Origin: Cochliopodium minus
Taxonomy: Eukaryota; Discosea; Himatismenida; Cochliopodiidae
Length of the DNA stretch: 64,000 nt
Reading direction: 5' to 3'
Assembly (NCBI GenBank): GCA_024220525.1
Contig: JAMYWO010000001.1
Span: 347,538 to 411,537 of the forward strand
In this document: piece by piece, positions 52,668-64,000 of the stretch
Layout of the letters: each line of letters starts with the position of its first letter
How positions within the stretch are numbered: the stretch's first letter is position 1
The notes under the pieces: model-generated
What the model was told of the DNA's origin: nothing
Database searches by the model: none
The model's input: the letters and a program-made list of their open reading frames with translations, nothing else
Translations under genes and position numbers: made by a program

Positions 52668-55296
52668 ATGAATAAGGAAGAAAAAACCTCAAAGATCAAA
52701 TTGGAGACGAATATTATTTCTATTCAAATTAAAAAAATGGAGAAAGAAATATTATCTTATTTGGGAAGCTTCATTTTGAGCAATGTCAAAACAAAATGGA
52801 ATGAAATCAAAAAATCAATGAAAAACAAAAGATTTCTTTTTTTATTAATAGTATCTTCCACATCATTAATTTCTGCGCTTGCATTCATCATCTATTCATT
52901 CAAACAAAGATTACAAAAGAAAAAAGCAATACAAAATTTCACAGCGAATGAATTGGTATACCAAAAGAAAAATATAAAAGATATGCAAATTCAGTTAAAA
53001 TATTTAGATTTATCCAATATTGATAAGCCAATTATATTGATATCATATCCTGATGTGAGATACTCTTAAATATACCATATAACCATTATATGAATTGATT
53101 TGTTTCAAATAAAATAATATCAACATAAAAATATATCTTACAACAATGCTCTATTATAAATTTTCTCATCATATCTTTCTCTAGAAAGATAATGTGGGAT
53201 TCGATGTATGTATTGTAGGTGCATCTATGAGTGGAATAACATGTGCTTACTATCTGGCAAGAGCGGGAAAGAGTGTATTGTTGCTAGACAAAAAATTTTT
53301 CAAATTGAAAGAACAACAAACCTATGAAGGAGAAGAAGAGGATATAAGCGAAGAAGAATTAACGGAAAAAGGAATCCAATATTTAGTTGACGGGATAGAA
53401 ATTGGAGTGGGAATACCCGCTAAAGGTATCACAATAAAAAACTTTTTTTTAAAAAAAGTTTAAAAGTTTAAATGCGATTAGGACAAACACATTTAAAAGC
53501 AATGGGTGTCCTTCAGCAAATTTTGAGTGAAGGGAAAGGGAAATGGGCAAATAATGGTAAATTTTACATTTAGTTTTGTTTATTGTTTGTAACCGCAATG
53601 TCTTTGATTAGGAGGTAAACAATTTTCTTTTTAGACATTGTTGGATAGTAATAATTTTCATATAATTTAATAGGATTTATAAGTCCTTGTGGGAACAGTT
53701 TTATAGGGTGTGGTGTATTAAGAGAAACAGGAAGGTAATATTAATAAAAAAAAATAATCCCAAAAAAAAAAAATAAACATTGGACCCAATTAAATTGATT
53801 TTGTTTAGAATTGCATTTGTAGGGAGAAAAGATTTGAAACAAAAAATGGCGATCAGTTGTATAAAAGAAGGGACCCATTTTTTCCAGAACTGCGAAATGA
53901 ATTGGTTCAAATTCAACGATAAGAAAGGAGCTTGGGAGATTAAATATTATGACAAACTGAAAGAAACCACCCATTCAGTGAACAGTTATATCTTGATTGC
54001 TGCAGACGGAGCCAAGAGCGAAATAGCTCGGGATTTGTCCCTACAGAAAAACCCTCCCAACTCTGTTTGTTTTTTTGCCAAAGTTGAGAAGCAGTATCAC
54101 AACTTTTTGCCTGATGCTATTTCTTATTTTCCGAGTCAGCTCTTATCTAACCATGGTTTTATTGGAATTTACAAAAATTATGATGAATCCGTAATTCTTT
54201 TTTATTTTTGCAGAGAACTAAAGATTTCAATTTTTTAGTTTTATTTTGCTTTCTTAATTTTTTATTTTCTACTCAATTATGTTTTATTATTTTTCTTACT
54301 GAATTTTTTTTGCTCATTGTTAATTTTTTCATTTTTGTAGGTCACAATTGCTTGTTTTGGGTACATAGACGAGACTGGTAGCAATGGAAATATAATAGAC
54401 GTGAACGAATCTGAAGAAGAAAACTTCCAGCAAAATCCCAAGTACAAGAATCTTTGGAACAATTTTTGTTCCATTCTGTCTCACGACAACAACTTGAAAG
54501 AAGTCTTGGGTGAAAATGGGTTTAACAAGATAGAAAGAATTGAAAAATTAAATTTATTGAGAACACATAAAGGAAGGATGCAAAAACAGTACTCTGATAA
54601 TTTTCTGGGTAGAATTGATTGATCTACAATTAATTTTTATTTCATTTTTTTAATCTTCTTTTTTTTTTTTTTTAATTAAAGTTATTGGACATGCTGCTGG
54701 TAACTTTTAACAAACATCTTGTTTTTATTATTTTTCTTTTTTCGTAGGCCATGTAGACCCTTTAACAGGAATGGGAGCGCAATACGGAATTCAAGCAGCC
54801 AAATATGGTATTCATTTCTTTCAGATAAACTAAATTGAATTTTAAACTTTTTTTTTAAGCTGCTGATGTTATTCTCGAAGCGTTTGTTTTGATGGATCTC
54901 AGCGAGAATCAAATGAAAAAATACCAAGACAAGTGCGCCCAGTCTTTTGGACGAGAATTTCTCGTTTCCCATTTCACCAGACTCATTTCTTCAAGATTTC
55001 CAATCACCGTGGATGCAGTAAACAAAATTTTTTTTTAATTTTTTAATAATTAATAAAATAAATTGAAAAAAAATCATTCCTTTCTCATTTAGGTTGCTTC
55101 GTTGGTTCAAGATAGAGGTGAGGAGTATTTGATCAAATGGGTCTATATCATGACGGGTGTTCATTCCAAGTTTTCTTGTCTGCATCCAAGATATATCATG
55201 CTATATTTAGGCCAACTTTTGAAGGAGATCTACCACCAAAAGATCACCCCTGTTCTGTTTCCTAATTCCAGAATTATAGATCAAAATAAAAATTAA
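52668..55296 (+). CDS. Membrane-anchored FAD oxidoreductase, geranylgeranyl reductase-like
   Basis: Nine or so exons, among them 52668-53054, 53185-53425, 53482-53556, 53674-53734, 53809-54190, one from 54341 and an 18-nt exon 54682-54699; phases fit through 54190. An N-terminal signal anchor (KRFLFLLIVSSTSLISALAFI, then a basic KQRLQKKK) precedes a flavoprotein: FDVCIVGASMSGITCAYYLA (FAD dinucleotide fold), IAADGAKSEIAR (the D-G-A-x-S-x-x-A-R of aromatic-ring-hydroxylase-type FAD enzymes) and VIGHAAGHVDPLTGMG, then QYGIQAAKYAADVILEAF, the second FAD motif in the geranylgeranyl-reductase style. Such enzymes reduce prenyl chains or hydroxylate lipids. Squalene epoxidase was considered but its C-terminal helices are absent. 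The substrate is unknown; an ER or other membrane location is likely. Confidence 0.72.
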
Positions 55297-55432
55297 TTTA
55301 ATTCCTCTTGTATGCATTATAAAATATATTCATGGTGAAATTTGATGAATCTTGAAATACAAAAAGAGAAAATGTCTATTATTTTGTGCTGTAAAAAATC
55401 AAAAAAAAAAATAGCTTTGAGAATTATTAAAG

Positions 55433-58215
55433 ATGAACGTGGATCCAAATGAAAAAAAAATTAATTGGGGTGAATTAGATGAGGAAGAGCAAAAAGAGGA
55501 TAAAGAAGAGAAGAAAAGTGATTTGAAAATAAATGCACAATCTTTCGTTCCTTCAATTCAAATCGAGGAGAATACAAATATTAAAGGTATAAGAAAAATA
55601 TTGAGTTTTTAATAAACTAATCATATCAATAATCCTATTCAAAATTTCTTAAAATGTGTAGAGGGTAATTATTATGTTAATAAAAATTTTTATTACTTAA
55701 TACTTCTTGATTATATCAACATGTTTATAATTTATCTGCTATATGATGCGAATTTTTACTAACAAATTTTTAATATTTTTTTAATTCAGAGGAACCCATC
55801 AATATCTTCCAATCCAATCCTGAAAAGAATAAAATCAACCAACTTGAATCTGTCAATGATTTCTCCCAGCTAGGATTAAGCCCATTATTGCTCAAGGGAG
55901 TGATAATAGAGAAAAAATTCAATCAGCCCTCCCCCATCCAGCAATATGCTCTCCCAATGATGATAGGTACTGAAAAGAACAAGGCTATCAATTTCATAGG
56001 TCAAGCTAAAGCTGGTAGTGGTAAAACTGCTGCTTTTGTGTTAGGTATGTTTCTTTTTTTCTATTTAAAAAAATTTTGATGTAATACTCCAAAGTATATT
56101 TGTTTATACTTAATATCATTTGATATCTCTAAATCTTGGATTCTATTCCAAGATTATAAAGAATCAATTGCTTTATATAATCGATATCAATCGTTCAAAA
56201 TATAATAAAATATAAAATGATGATTTTCAAATGAACATCTTCAAGGAATCTCTGTTAGTCTCATAATCAAATTTTTATTAGTCTTCTTTGATTTTAATTG
56301 TTCTCGAATTTATTCATTTTGATCAATTTTTATATCTCAAGAGATACCTATATTCTTGAGATATGATTTTTAGAAGATCATTTTTTTAATCAGAAGAATT
56401 AAATGTTATCATTTTTCTTAATTTTCTTTTTTTTTTAAAAAAAAGGTTTGTTGTCACACATCGATTCACAAAACAAGGTCCCACAAGGACTCATAGTGTG
56501 CCCATCCAGAGAATTAGCAGTACAAGTCTACGACGAAGTGAAGAAGCTCGCAAAGTACTTGATTGAAGAAGAGAAGTTGGGGACTTTTCTTGCTGTCGCA
56601 GATGACAACAACAAGTCTGGAAACCGTGATCGCCAGAAGCCTATCAACGACCAAGTCATTGTTGGTACTCCTGGTAAAGTTGCTGATTTGATCAAGAACA
56701 GAATTATCGATGCCAGAAACATCAAGGTAAAAAATGACATTAATAATTTATTATTTTATTTATATCATTATTTTATTATTTTATTTTATTATATATTTTC
56801 ATTTTTTTTTTTATTATTTTAATAATTTTATTATTTTATTATTATTATCTTAATGAAGGACTTAATTTTTTCATAACGTTTTTGGATCTCCAGAAACTAT
56901 TCTCTTTTGAATATTTGAACAACGAGATTATCTTCTAATACAGAATTGATATTTTCATGAGTGTTTTATTTTTTGTTTTTATTTTAATAAATCAATTATA
57001 TGTTTTTAATTTGGAGTTTATTCATTTTTTATTTTTTTTTATTCAAACTATTTTTTTTATTAAATTTTTTTATTTTTTACTTTTTTTTTTTTTAAATCAG
57101 GTTCTCGTTTTGGACGAGGCGGATATGGTTCTCTCTAACATGGAAGACCAAATTAAAAGAATCAGAGGAGACATCATGAAGGAAACAAAAAAGAAGAACA
57201 TTGATCTCCTCATCTTCTTGTTCAGTGCCACTTTTCCTGAACGTGTCAGAGTATTCGCCAACCAGTTCGTCAACAAACCTTTCAAACATCTTTATTTAAG
57301 ACAAAGTGAGTTGAATGTTGAAGTAAAAAAAAAAATTTTCTAAAAAAATTAATTTTACATTTTTAAATTTATTTGTTGATTATTTTTTAAAATATGATTG
57401 CAATTTTTTTAAAAATTTTTTTTTTTTTTTTATCAAAAAAAGGGAATTCTCCAATACAAAGTTGACTGCAGTAAATCCGACAACAAAAAATTTGAAATCA
57501 TCCAACAAGTGTTCAGAAGTATCACCTCCACCAAACTCATCGTTTTTTTCAACACCAAAATCGAGTTGGACAAAACTGAGGAAAAATTGAAGAAAAACGG
57601 TTTCGAGGACATATTCATCGTCCATGCTAACTTGGAAAAGAAACAAAGAGAAGAAAATATGTTGAAATTCAGAGATGCTCCAAAAGGTAAAATAATTTTG
57701 TTTAATGTTTTTTTTTTTTCATTGTTATTTTTTGTTTTTAAATTTTATTCTATTTATAAACACGCATTTTTGTCGTCTATTATTTTTTATCATTTTTTGC
57801 AATTATTTCTCCACAATTTCCTAAATATTTCTTTCCTTAAGGTATTTTGATGACCACCAATCTTCTTGCAAGAGGTATCGATATTGAAGGAGTGACTGTT
57901 GTGATCAACTACGATCTCCCCATCTCCAACGATAGAATGAAGGATAACAACTCCAAGGTAGAAGACTTAGAAACTTACTATCACAGAATCGGTCGTACTG
58001 GTCGTTATGGTTATAGTGGTATCGCTGTCAATTTGTTGGGTGACAGAGATGATTTTAGAATCATGAAGAGCATTGAGATCAAACTTGGAAAGGAAGTCAA
58101 AGTCAATACTTTGGAAGAAAGTGAGCTTTCTGAGAGACTTGAGGAAGATGAAAAAATAGTCGAAGAAAAGAACGAGAAGCGTAAAGAGGGCTTGTTGGGG
58201 GGAAGTATCAACTAA
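55433..58215 (+). CDS. DEAD-box RNA helicase, DBP5/DDX19-like
   Basis: About seven exons from ATG 55433 to TAA 58213-58215. All helicase motifs are present: [12 protein letters not shown] (Q motif), AKAGSGKT (I), PSRELAVQ (Ia), VGTPGKV (Ib), DEAD in [11 protein letters not shown] (II), FSATFPE (III), LIVFFNTK (IV), [20 protein letters not shown] (V) and [12 protein letters not shown] (VI). The order, the N-terminal [10 protein letters not shown] extension and the last 30 Glu/Lys-rich residues best fit the DBP5/DDX19 branch, which remodels mRNPs at the cytoplasmic face of the nuclear pore; assignment among DEAD-box branches is by eye. A 400-nt intron (about 56045-56445) carries two perfect hairpins. 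It ends 77 bp from the convergent CLU-like gene. Confidence 0.85.
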
Positions 58216-58291
58216 GTTCTCTCCCATGTTTTTTTTTTTTTTTTGAAAATTTGCACACAAAAAATAAAATTATTTAATTATTCAAACTTTA

Positions 58292-58993
58292 TTAATTAAT
58301 TTGGGAATTTGAACAAAATAATAACAATTCTTTCCAACATTCGAGCTCTTTTGAGTTTTCGAAAGAAATTATGAGGGAATCTTTCATTCCAATTAAGATG
58401 GATTTATTGAGTTCAGCTGCAGGTACAATTAACAGACAGTTGGATTTTTCTGGAAAACAAGATATAAAAAAAAGTTTTTAAAAATTTTTCCTTACCTAAT
58501 TTACAACGAGGCAAAATCTCAACTTTTGCTTTTTGAAGAGGAACGAAAAGGGTCGGTTTTAGTTGGGTGTTTCTTTTTTTACAAGTCAAAAAAAAGCCTT
58601 TTTTCTCGCAGAAAAGAACTTGAAACCATCTTCTTTGGAATGATTTAATGAATCCATTATTTAATTTTAACTTTTATAAAAAATGTAATCAAAAAAAAAA
58701 AAAAAAGATCAAAGATTTTTACAAGGAAACCCTCTTTTTTGATTGTTTGACAAGTGTTCAAAGGTACTTCAATATTCTTTTCGTTGAGAATCAGACTTTT
58801 GTCCAAATGATGAATCATTAACCTTTTTTTTTAAAAAAAAAAGAATTGAGAAATAAACCGAAAGTAGATCATTCTTACATTTGTTGAAAGTTTTCAAGGT
58901 GGGGAATGGTTGGGCAAACAGAATAAAGCTTATAATAAAAAATAAAAAATAAAAAATAAAAAATAAAAAATAAAAAATAAAAAACTAAAAAAT

Positions 58994-59030
<37 letters not shown>

Positions 59031-62000
59031 AAATAAAAAACTAAAAACCTCGTAATATTTTTTGGATTTTTTCATTAACTTTAGACCCTTTGTCTTCATG
59101 TCATTTTTGAGCAAAAGGTTGGCGTGGTCACATAGAGAAGCTGAGTAGTTATAGTAAACAGATTTCCAAGGAAAGAGAGCAGGTACCTCCAAAGATCTCT
59201 CGTAAGAAGAATGCGAGTTGGAAAAGTAATTCACTGCTTTTTGAAACTTTTGTGTTTCTGAGTAAATCCTGGCTAATTTCAGATAAATATTTCCCTTGCA
59301 CAAGTTCATTATTGGCTAAAATTTTAAATAATTTTTTCATTAATAAAAAAATAAAAATAAAAAAATAATTAAATAAAAAATAAAAAATATCATTAAAAAA
59401 ATAAAAATTAATAAATAAAAATGAAAAATTTAAATAGAAAATAAAAAAAAATTATAAATAAAAAATAAAAAATAAAAATAAATATTAAAATAAAAATAAA
59501 TAATTAATAAAAATAAATAATTAATAAAAAAAAATAAAATAAAAATAATTAATAAAAAATAAAATAAAAATAAAAATAAAAAATGAAAAAATTTTCTTTA
59601 CGCAGGTTGTTAAAACTTCCAACGCAAAAATGATTTTCTGTAAAGAGCTTTTCAAAATTCTTTTTTGGGTATTTTTGCTATAAATTTTGTCAATACTTGA
59701 TATAAAAAAAAAGATTATAATAAACATAAAAACTCTGTGAAAAATAGATAAATTGAAGAAGAAATACTCTTTGATCCATTGATTTCTGAAGGAACTGGAG
59801 AAAAGAACAAAGTGAGTTTGTCGTGTTCTGGGTCTAATGCTTTCAACATCCAAAAAAGTGAAACCTTTTTTTTTAAAAAAAAGTTTTTTTAATTTTATTT
59901 AAATTGTTTACTTATTTTTTCATCATTTTAATTTATTTTAAATTTATTTTAAATTTATTATAATTTATTCAACCTGTTTTCTATTTTTTTTTAAAAATTT
60001 TTTTAATTTATTTTAATTTCTTATAAAATGTTTTTATTAATTTTTTGTGAAAATAAATTTCAATTTCATCAATTTTCTAAACTTCAAAAATTTTTTTTTT
60101 TTTTTTTTTTTTTTACATTCAAAAGATTCTGGATCACGAAAATAATACTTAAGAGAAGATTCATTGACATCAACCATAGTCATCTGCAAAAAATAAGCCA
60201 AAACAAGTTTGATGTCAATCTTGGTTTTCCACCAGTCCTCGGGGTTTTTCTTCATAGACTCGTAGTTGGAGAAAATCCCTACAAAATTGTCTTTCATTCT
60301 CAATTCCACCTCTTCCCAGAGCTCTCTAGTATGTTCTGATCTACCTATCATCTGGTTGAAGAAATCTACTGCTTGTTCTATGAATGGATCCTCACAAGGA
60401 ATCTGCGGAAAAAAAAAAAAAAAAAAAATTTAATGTGTGAGGTACCTAAGTTTCAAATCAAAAATTTTTATTTTTAACAATCGTTTGCAATGAAGTTAAG
60501 AAATAAAACTTTTGTAATTTAATTTAATTAAAAAAATTTTTTTTTTTTTCGATAAATTTTTTATTGAATATTTCAAAAACTTAAAAAATTTTTAACAAAA
60601 TAAAAATAGTTTATAAAACAATATTTAAATTTGAAGAAATAATTTTTTATTTTAATTTTTGAAACCTTTAATTCGTCAAGAAGATCTCTCATTCTTTGTC
60701 TGAAAACATTTTTGAGGGTTCTCGCAGCGACAAGACTGACAATGTATTTTCTTAAACTAGGTGAGGTACAAGCTTTTTTTACTAGACCCAGTTTTCTTAT
60801 GTTGATTCCTAAACCATGAATTCTGGGAACTAACATAATGAAAAAAAATAAAAATAAAAAAAAAAATAAATAAATAAATAAATAAAAATATTTTTCGGTT
60901 TATAAAAATTTTTATATCTTACTAAGAAAAAATTTGAGAGATCCTCTTGCGTGCTTGAGTGTATTGGGAGACTTTTCCTTTAAATCCTTTTTGGTGAATT
61001 CAACCCAAGTCTTCTCAATTTCTTTGGTGCATTTGGGAATATGCACTTCATTAAGATACTTGGTTGCTTTGCACAAATCACTTTGGTGCTCATATCTATT
61101 TGTAAGTGAATCAATTTAAAATGAATTAAAAAAAAGTTTTTTTTAAAAAAAAAAAGATGATATTACCTCAGTGGATCTTTACTGTCCCATCCTGTTTATT
61201 TGATTTGATCGAATAAAATTTCAATTTAATACACAAAAAAAAAATTAACCAGAGAAAGTATCAGAACACAAGGAAGCTTCTTTGTAGGCCACAACAAACT
61301 CGGGACGAAGGTAGTTATAGAAAATTCCCCTTCCATACTTTTGTCTCTCTTTTAAATCCAATGGAGGACATTCAGGAGGAAACAACCTTTAATAATTGAA
61401 AGAAAGAGAAAAATTATATAAAAAAAAAAATGGAAAAAAAAAATTTTTAAAAAAGAAAAAACCTTGCAAAATCCAACAAATAAAATCTTCCGTCAGTCCC
61501 TAAATGTCCTTCTATATCTCCTGGTCCATAAAGTAATGTATCGTTGACTAAATGAGACCTCAAGTTGAGTTGAGTGCCCAAGTTTTTCATGATTTCGTTG
61601 AACTCAGTGTTAGATGCTACCACTGTTTTACCTCCATCACTCGAGCCTTCAAAAAAAATGAAATTAAAAAAAAAATTAGTGTAAAGAAAGTACCATAGAT
61701 AAGGGTGGATTGATTAATTGGTAATTTACTCATTGCTATCATTCTGTATCCCTCTTTTTAATAAAGCTTAACCATTTTTTTTAAAAAAATAAATCTTCTT
61801 ACTGTAATCTATCAAACAAACCAAAGGAAAATGAAGTTTGGGGATCCATAGTGCTAAGAATGTTAAATTTTTTTAACGTAAAAGTTTAACAAATTTCAAA
61901 TATTACCATTTACTATTTTGACAAAAAAAAAATTCAATTTAAAAAATAAATTGATTTTTTATTTTACTTGACTCCATAGACAAAAGCTCTTTTCCACATG

Positions 62001-63066
62001 CTTTGATTGAGTACTCATCTTTTCTGAACAATCCACCATACATATAATTATCTTTTTGATTTCAAAATTTTTAAATTGAAATTTCCCAATTATAAAATAA
62101 AAAATATATTTACCTCCAATTTTCATATCAATAGCAAATTTGAACATGATATCCTGCACAAGAAATCTGTTTAAAAAAATGATTATGTTGAAAAGAATCC
62201 AAATTTTTTTATCATACTTTTCTCCACCAGCGATACCTGCCAAAAAAAAAATATAGTAAGAGGGGGGTTTTTGGGGAATATTTTCGTTTCAGGATCTTAC
62301 CTCCCACGTTTATCTAAGGAATTAATATTTAAATTTATATTTTATAATTTTTATTCTTACAGGTTTTATTGTCTTTGAAGAATTCGGCAGATTTTTCTCA
62401 CTGATGATTATGCTCGCGTAAGTTACACAACATTCTTTGAATTTGTTTCCGAGTTTAGAAGATAAATCATACACCAAATTGGAGCTTAAAGCAGAAAATT
62501 TTAATTCTTGAATCTCTTGGTAGGTTTTATTCCAATCAGATTTCTTTGAATGAATGAATTCAATTGAAGAGTATATTTGTTTTTCAAATGAAATTTACCG
62601 TTTTATTAAATATCTTGGATATTTCATAGGTATTGAGAGAATTTACTCCTGTTTTCTTGAATACTTCGTTTTCTTTTTCTAATATTTGTTTTATGGAGAA
62701 ATTATCTTCCTTTTCTGTTATATTGAGTGTATTTATTTGCGAAGTGGAATTAAAATCTTGGGTGAATGTGGTATCTTCGTAATATGATGTACTTTGCTCA
62801 GTAACAGGCTCATAATTGGTTATATTTTCTTCTTCTGCTTCACTATAATTATTATCAGTTGGCTGTTGCATATAATATCCTTTATTTTCTATTTCGATCT
62901 CATCATGTTGATAATTGTTCTCAAATGATCGATTAATAGACCTATTCAAATCATTATTTTCCTTATTGTTCATATTCACTTTATGTTGGGAGAATATCAA
63001 ATCATTTTTCGTTTCTGTTGGATTAGTATAGTTGTTCATGTCCAAATCATAGGAGATATTGTACAT
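58292..63066 (-). CDS. CLU-domain - TPR - PH domain protein
   Basis: Some twenty minus-strand exons chain in phase. The N-terminus is Asn/Glu-rich and disordered (MYNISYDLDMNNYTN...). The core resembles the clustered-mitochondria (CLU/TIF31) central domain: IISEKNLPNSSKTIKP, GGIAGGEKFLVQDIMFKFAI, LWIPKLHFPLVCLIDYKGYR, MIAMSKLPINQSTLIYGSSD, LNLRSHLVND, GDIEGHLGTDGRFYLLDFAR and LFPPECPPLDL. Helical TPR-like segments follow (YLKLARIYSETQKFQKAVNY, ANLLLKNDMKTKGLKLMKKS). The last exons form a PH domain (KEGFL, then FQRRWFQVLFCEKKGFFLTC, LFVPLQKAKVEILPRCKL, ISFENSKELECWKELLLF). CLU proteins distribute mitochondria and bind mRNAs for mitochondrial proteins; a terminal PH domain is unusual. Introns contain long ATAAAAA minisatellites (for example 58935-59045). 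Confidence 0.7.
58935..59045. repeat. (ATAAAAA)n minisatellite in an intron
   Basis: About fifteen heptamer units ATAAAAA, some with a C substitution (ACTAAAA), fill one intron of the CLU-PH gene. Similar but less regular A/T repeats fill the next intron (59340-59585). Confidence 0.85.
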
Positions 63067-63231
63067 TTTTGATCAAGATTTTTATTTTAATTGAAATTTT
63101 AATTTATTAAATTGGACCCCTTTAATTTTGTTTAAGAGCATGTTAAGATGCAATCTATTAGATGAATTTGAAAGATCTTCAAAGAACATCAAAAGATTTT
63201 GAATAATAAAAATTTTTTAACAAATCTTTTT

Positions 63232-63459
63232 TTATTTTCGTAATAAATCTTTGAATGTAAAATTGGTTGTTTGTTTGAAGGGCCTAAAAGATAAATTCTT
63301 GAAAGTATTGGTAGGAAACTTTTTCTTGAGTACCCTATAACTCCTAAATATTTTTAAAGTTACATCATTTAAATACTCTTGATCAGGCTTAATTGTTGTA
63401 AGTATCTTCTTGAAACCGATGTTTTTGCTTTGGAATAAAATGGTGATAATGTTCAACAT
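63232..63459 (-). CDS. Small basic hypothetical protein
   Basis: Intronless ORF of 75 residues (MLNIITILFQSKNIGFKKI, then LKIFRSYRVLKKKFPTNTFK and RPFKQTTNFTFKDLLRK). It is basic with an amphipathic N-terminus, as in small mitochondrial proteins. A weak F-R-S-Y-R-x-L-K-K resemblance to LYR-motif Fe-S assembly proteins is too slight to assign. Upstream of the CLU-PH gene on the same strand. Confidence 0.45.
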   Translation of the reverse strand: MLNIITILFQSKNIGFKKILTTIKPDQEYLNDVTLKIFRSYRVLKKKFPTNTFKNLSFRPFKQTTNFTFKDLLRK

Positions 63460-63877
63460 TTAAATATCAAAAAATCGAAACTTCTTCCTTTCTCATGGGA
63501 TTTTCAAAAATTGCAAAATGATATTGAAGAAAGTTTAGAAAAAGATTTAGCCCCACAACCAATCAATTAGAGAAATTTCTTTCCAATAAAAAGGTAAATT
63601 TAAATGATCTTGTCATTCAACTTAATTGTAGTTATTTACTTTTAAGCAGAAAAGAACTAAAAGAACCTGAGAGTTTGAAATCGTCATTGAAATTTTAAGT
63701 AAATTAAAGTCTTGTCTCACTATGTTCTTCAGTTCCAATTTCATTTTTTTATTTTTATATTAAAAAAAATTGTTTTATGGAAAATTAAAGTATATTTTGA
63801 AAATGAAATATTTAGAAGAAAAGAAAATTTAGAAAGAGAAATAATAAAAAAAAAATTGGTCGAAATATCGTACAAAG
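63460..63877. other. 418-bp region without a convincing gene
   Basis: Between the divergent small ORF (minus) and the partial gene at 63878 (plus). Some plus-strand stretches look weakly coding (for example LQNDIEESLEKDLAPQ around 63515-63560, with a GTAAAT donor-like site at 63592), but no start, frame-consistent splice or family supports a gene. Confidence 0.35.
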
Positions 63878-64000
63878 ATGAATAAAATGATAAATAATTT
63901 GAATGATCAAATCAAATGGTTCATGAGCAATCCCAATCAAGCATTGCAAGCCAATATTCCAGAAATAAAAAATACATCAGAAGAAAAAAATCAATTTGTT
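63878..64000 (+). CDS. N-terminal start of an unidentified protein (partial)
   Basis: Open from ATG at 63878 to the window edge, 41 codons (MNKMINNLNDQIKWFMSNPN, then QALQANIPEIKNTSEEK). The A-rich leader (AAAGATG) and protein-like composition support a real start. It is too short to identify. Confidence 0.5.
   Translation, partial: MNKMINNLNDQIKWFMSNPNQALQANIPEIKNTSEEKNQFV

Noticed and set aside
52668-55296. Squalene epoxidase
   Set aside because: The FAD motifs fit, but the late motif (GHAAGHVDPLTGMG) and the C-terminal part resemble geranylgeranyl reductase-type enzymes instead.
1-64000. tRNA, rRNA, transposon, LTR element or virus-like element
   Set aside because: I looked for T-loop GGTTCRA contexts with acceptor stems, reverse transcriptase, transposase, integrase and capsid motifs and for long terminal or inverted repeats, and found none.

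Overview
This window is nuclear DNA from an AT-rich, intron-rich unicellular eukaryote, probably a free-living amoeboid protist. Genes lie on both strands, are monocistronic, and are split by many short introns (about 45-400 nt, most under 120). These introns are almost pure A/T and use GT-AG borders; exons are clearly less AT-rich. Genes usually open in an A-rich context. Poly-Gln and poly-Asn runs, a fascin-like repeat protein, a thaumatin-like protein, a Pmp-like beta-helix surface protein, a saposin protein and an APH-1 homologue recall amoebae, but I cannot name the lineage from sequence alone. I see no rRNA, tRNA, CRISPR array, transposon or provirus.

Layout. 1-600: tail of an unknown gene and an F-box protein. 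0.65-6.9 kb: UTP10/HEATR1. 7.4-9.5 kb: a saposin-domain gene and an RCC1-repeat gene that meet at an ambiguous base, so both are incomplete. 9.6-11.7 kb: an unknown protein and a nucleotidyltransferase-like protein whose N-terminus copies histone H3. 11.8-18.4 kb: an FAD/NAD(P) oxidoreductase, a Nudix protein and a CobW/ZNG1 zinc GTPase. 18.4-24 kb: a membrane-anchored Pmp-like protein, APH-1, and a PH plus gamma-adaptin-ear protein. 24.2-29.4 kb: a fascin-like repeat protein, an unrecognised gene and a thaumatin-like protein. 29.7-38.7 kb: an MGCC-starting TPR protein, an unknown gene, ethanolamine kinase (with a 100-N gap inside an intron), an Rpr2-like RNase P/MRP subunit, PRP19 and UPF3. 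39.0-44.4 kb: a ZZ finger - acyl adenylating - carrier - thioester reductase megaenzyme. 44.5-58.2 kb: a small membrane protein, RFWD3, a membrane-anchored Mrr-like nuclease, MED7, NAR1, a geranylgeranyl-reductase-like flavoprotein and a DBP5-like helicase. 58.3-63.1 kb: a CLU-domain - TPR - PH protein. The last kilobase holds a small ORF and the start of another gene.

Functionally this is mostly housekeeping: rRNA processing (UTP10, Rpr2), splicing (PRP19), mRNA export and decay (DBP5-like, UPF3), transcription (MED7), DNA-damage ubiquitination (RFWD3), Fe-S assembly (NAR1), zinc handling (ZNG1) and phospholipid synthesis (ethanolamine kinase). Mixed in are secreted or surface proteins and several unusual domain combinations. 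The most novel candidates are the H3-tail mimic (10935-11693), the ZZ-linked carboxylic-acid-reductase-type enzyme (39042-44434) and the Mrr-like membrane nuclease (48041-48957). Exon joins were done by hand from splice consensus, frame and family conservation; where exon lengths are summed below, they divide by three.
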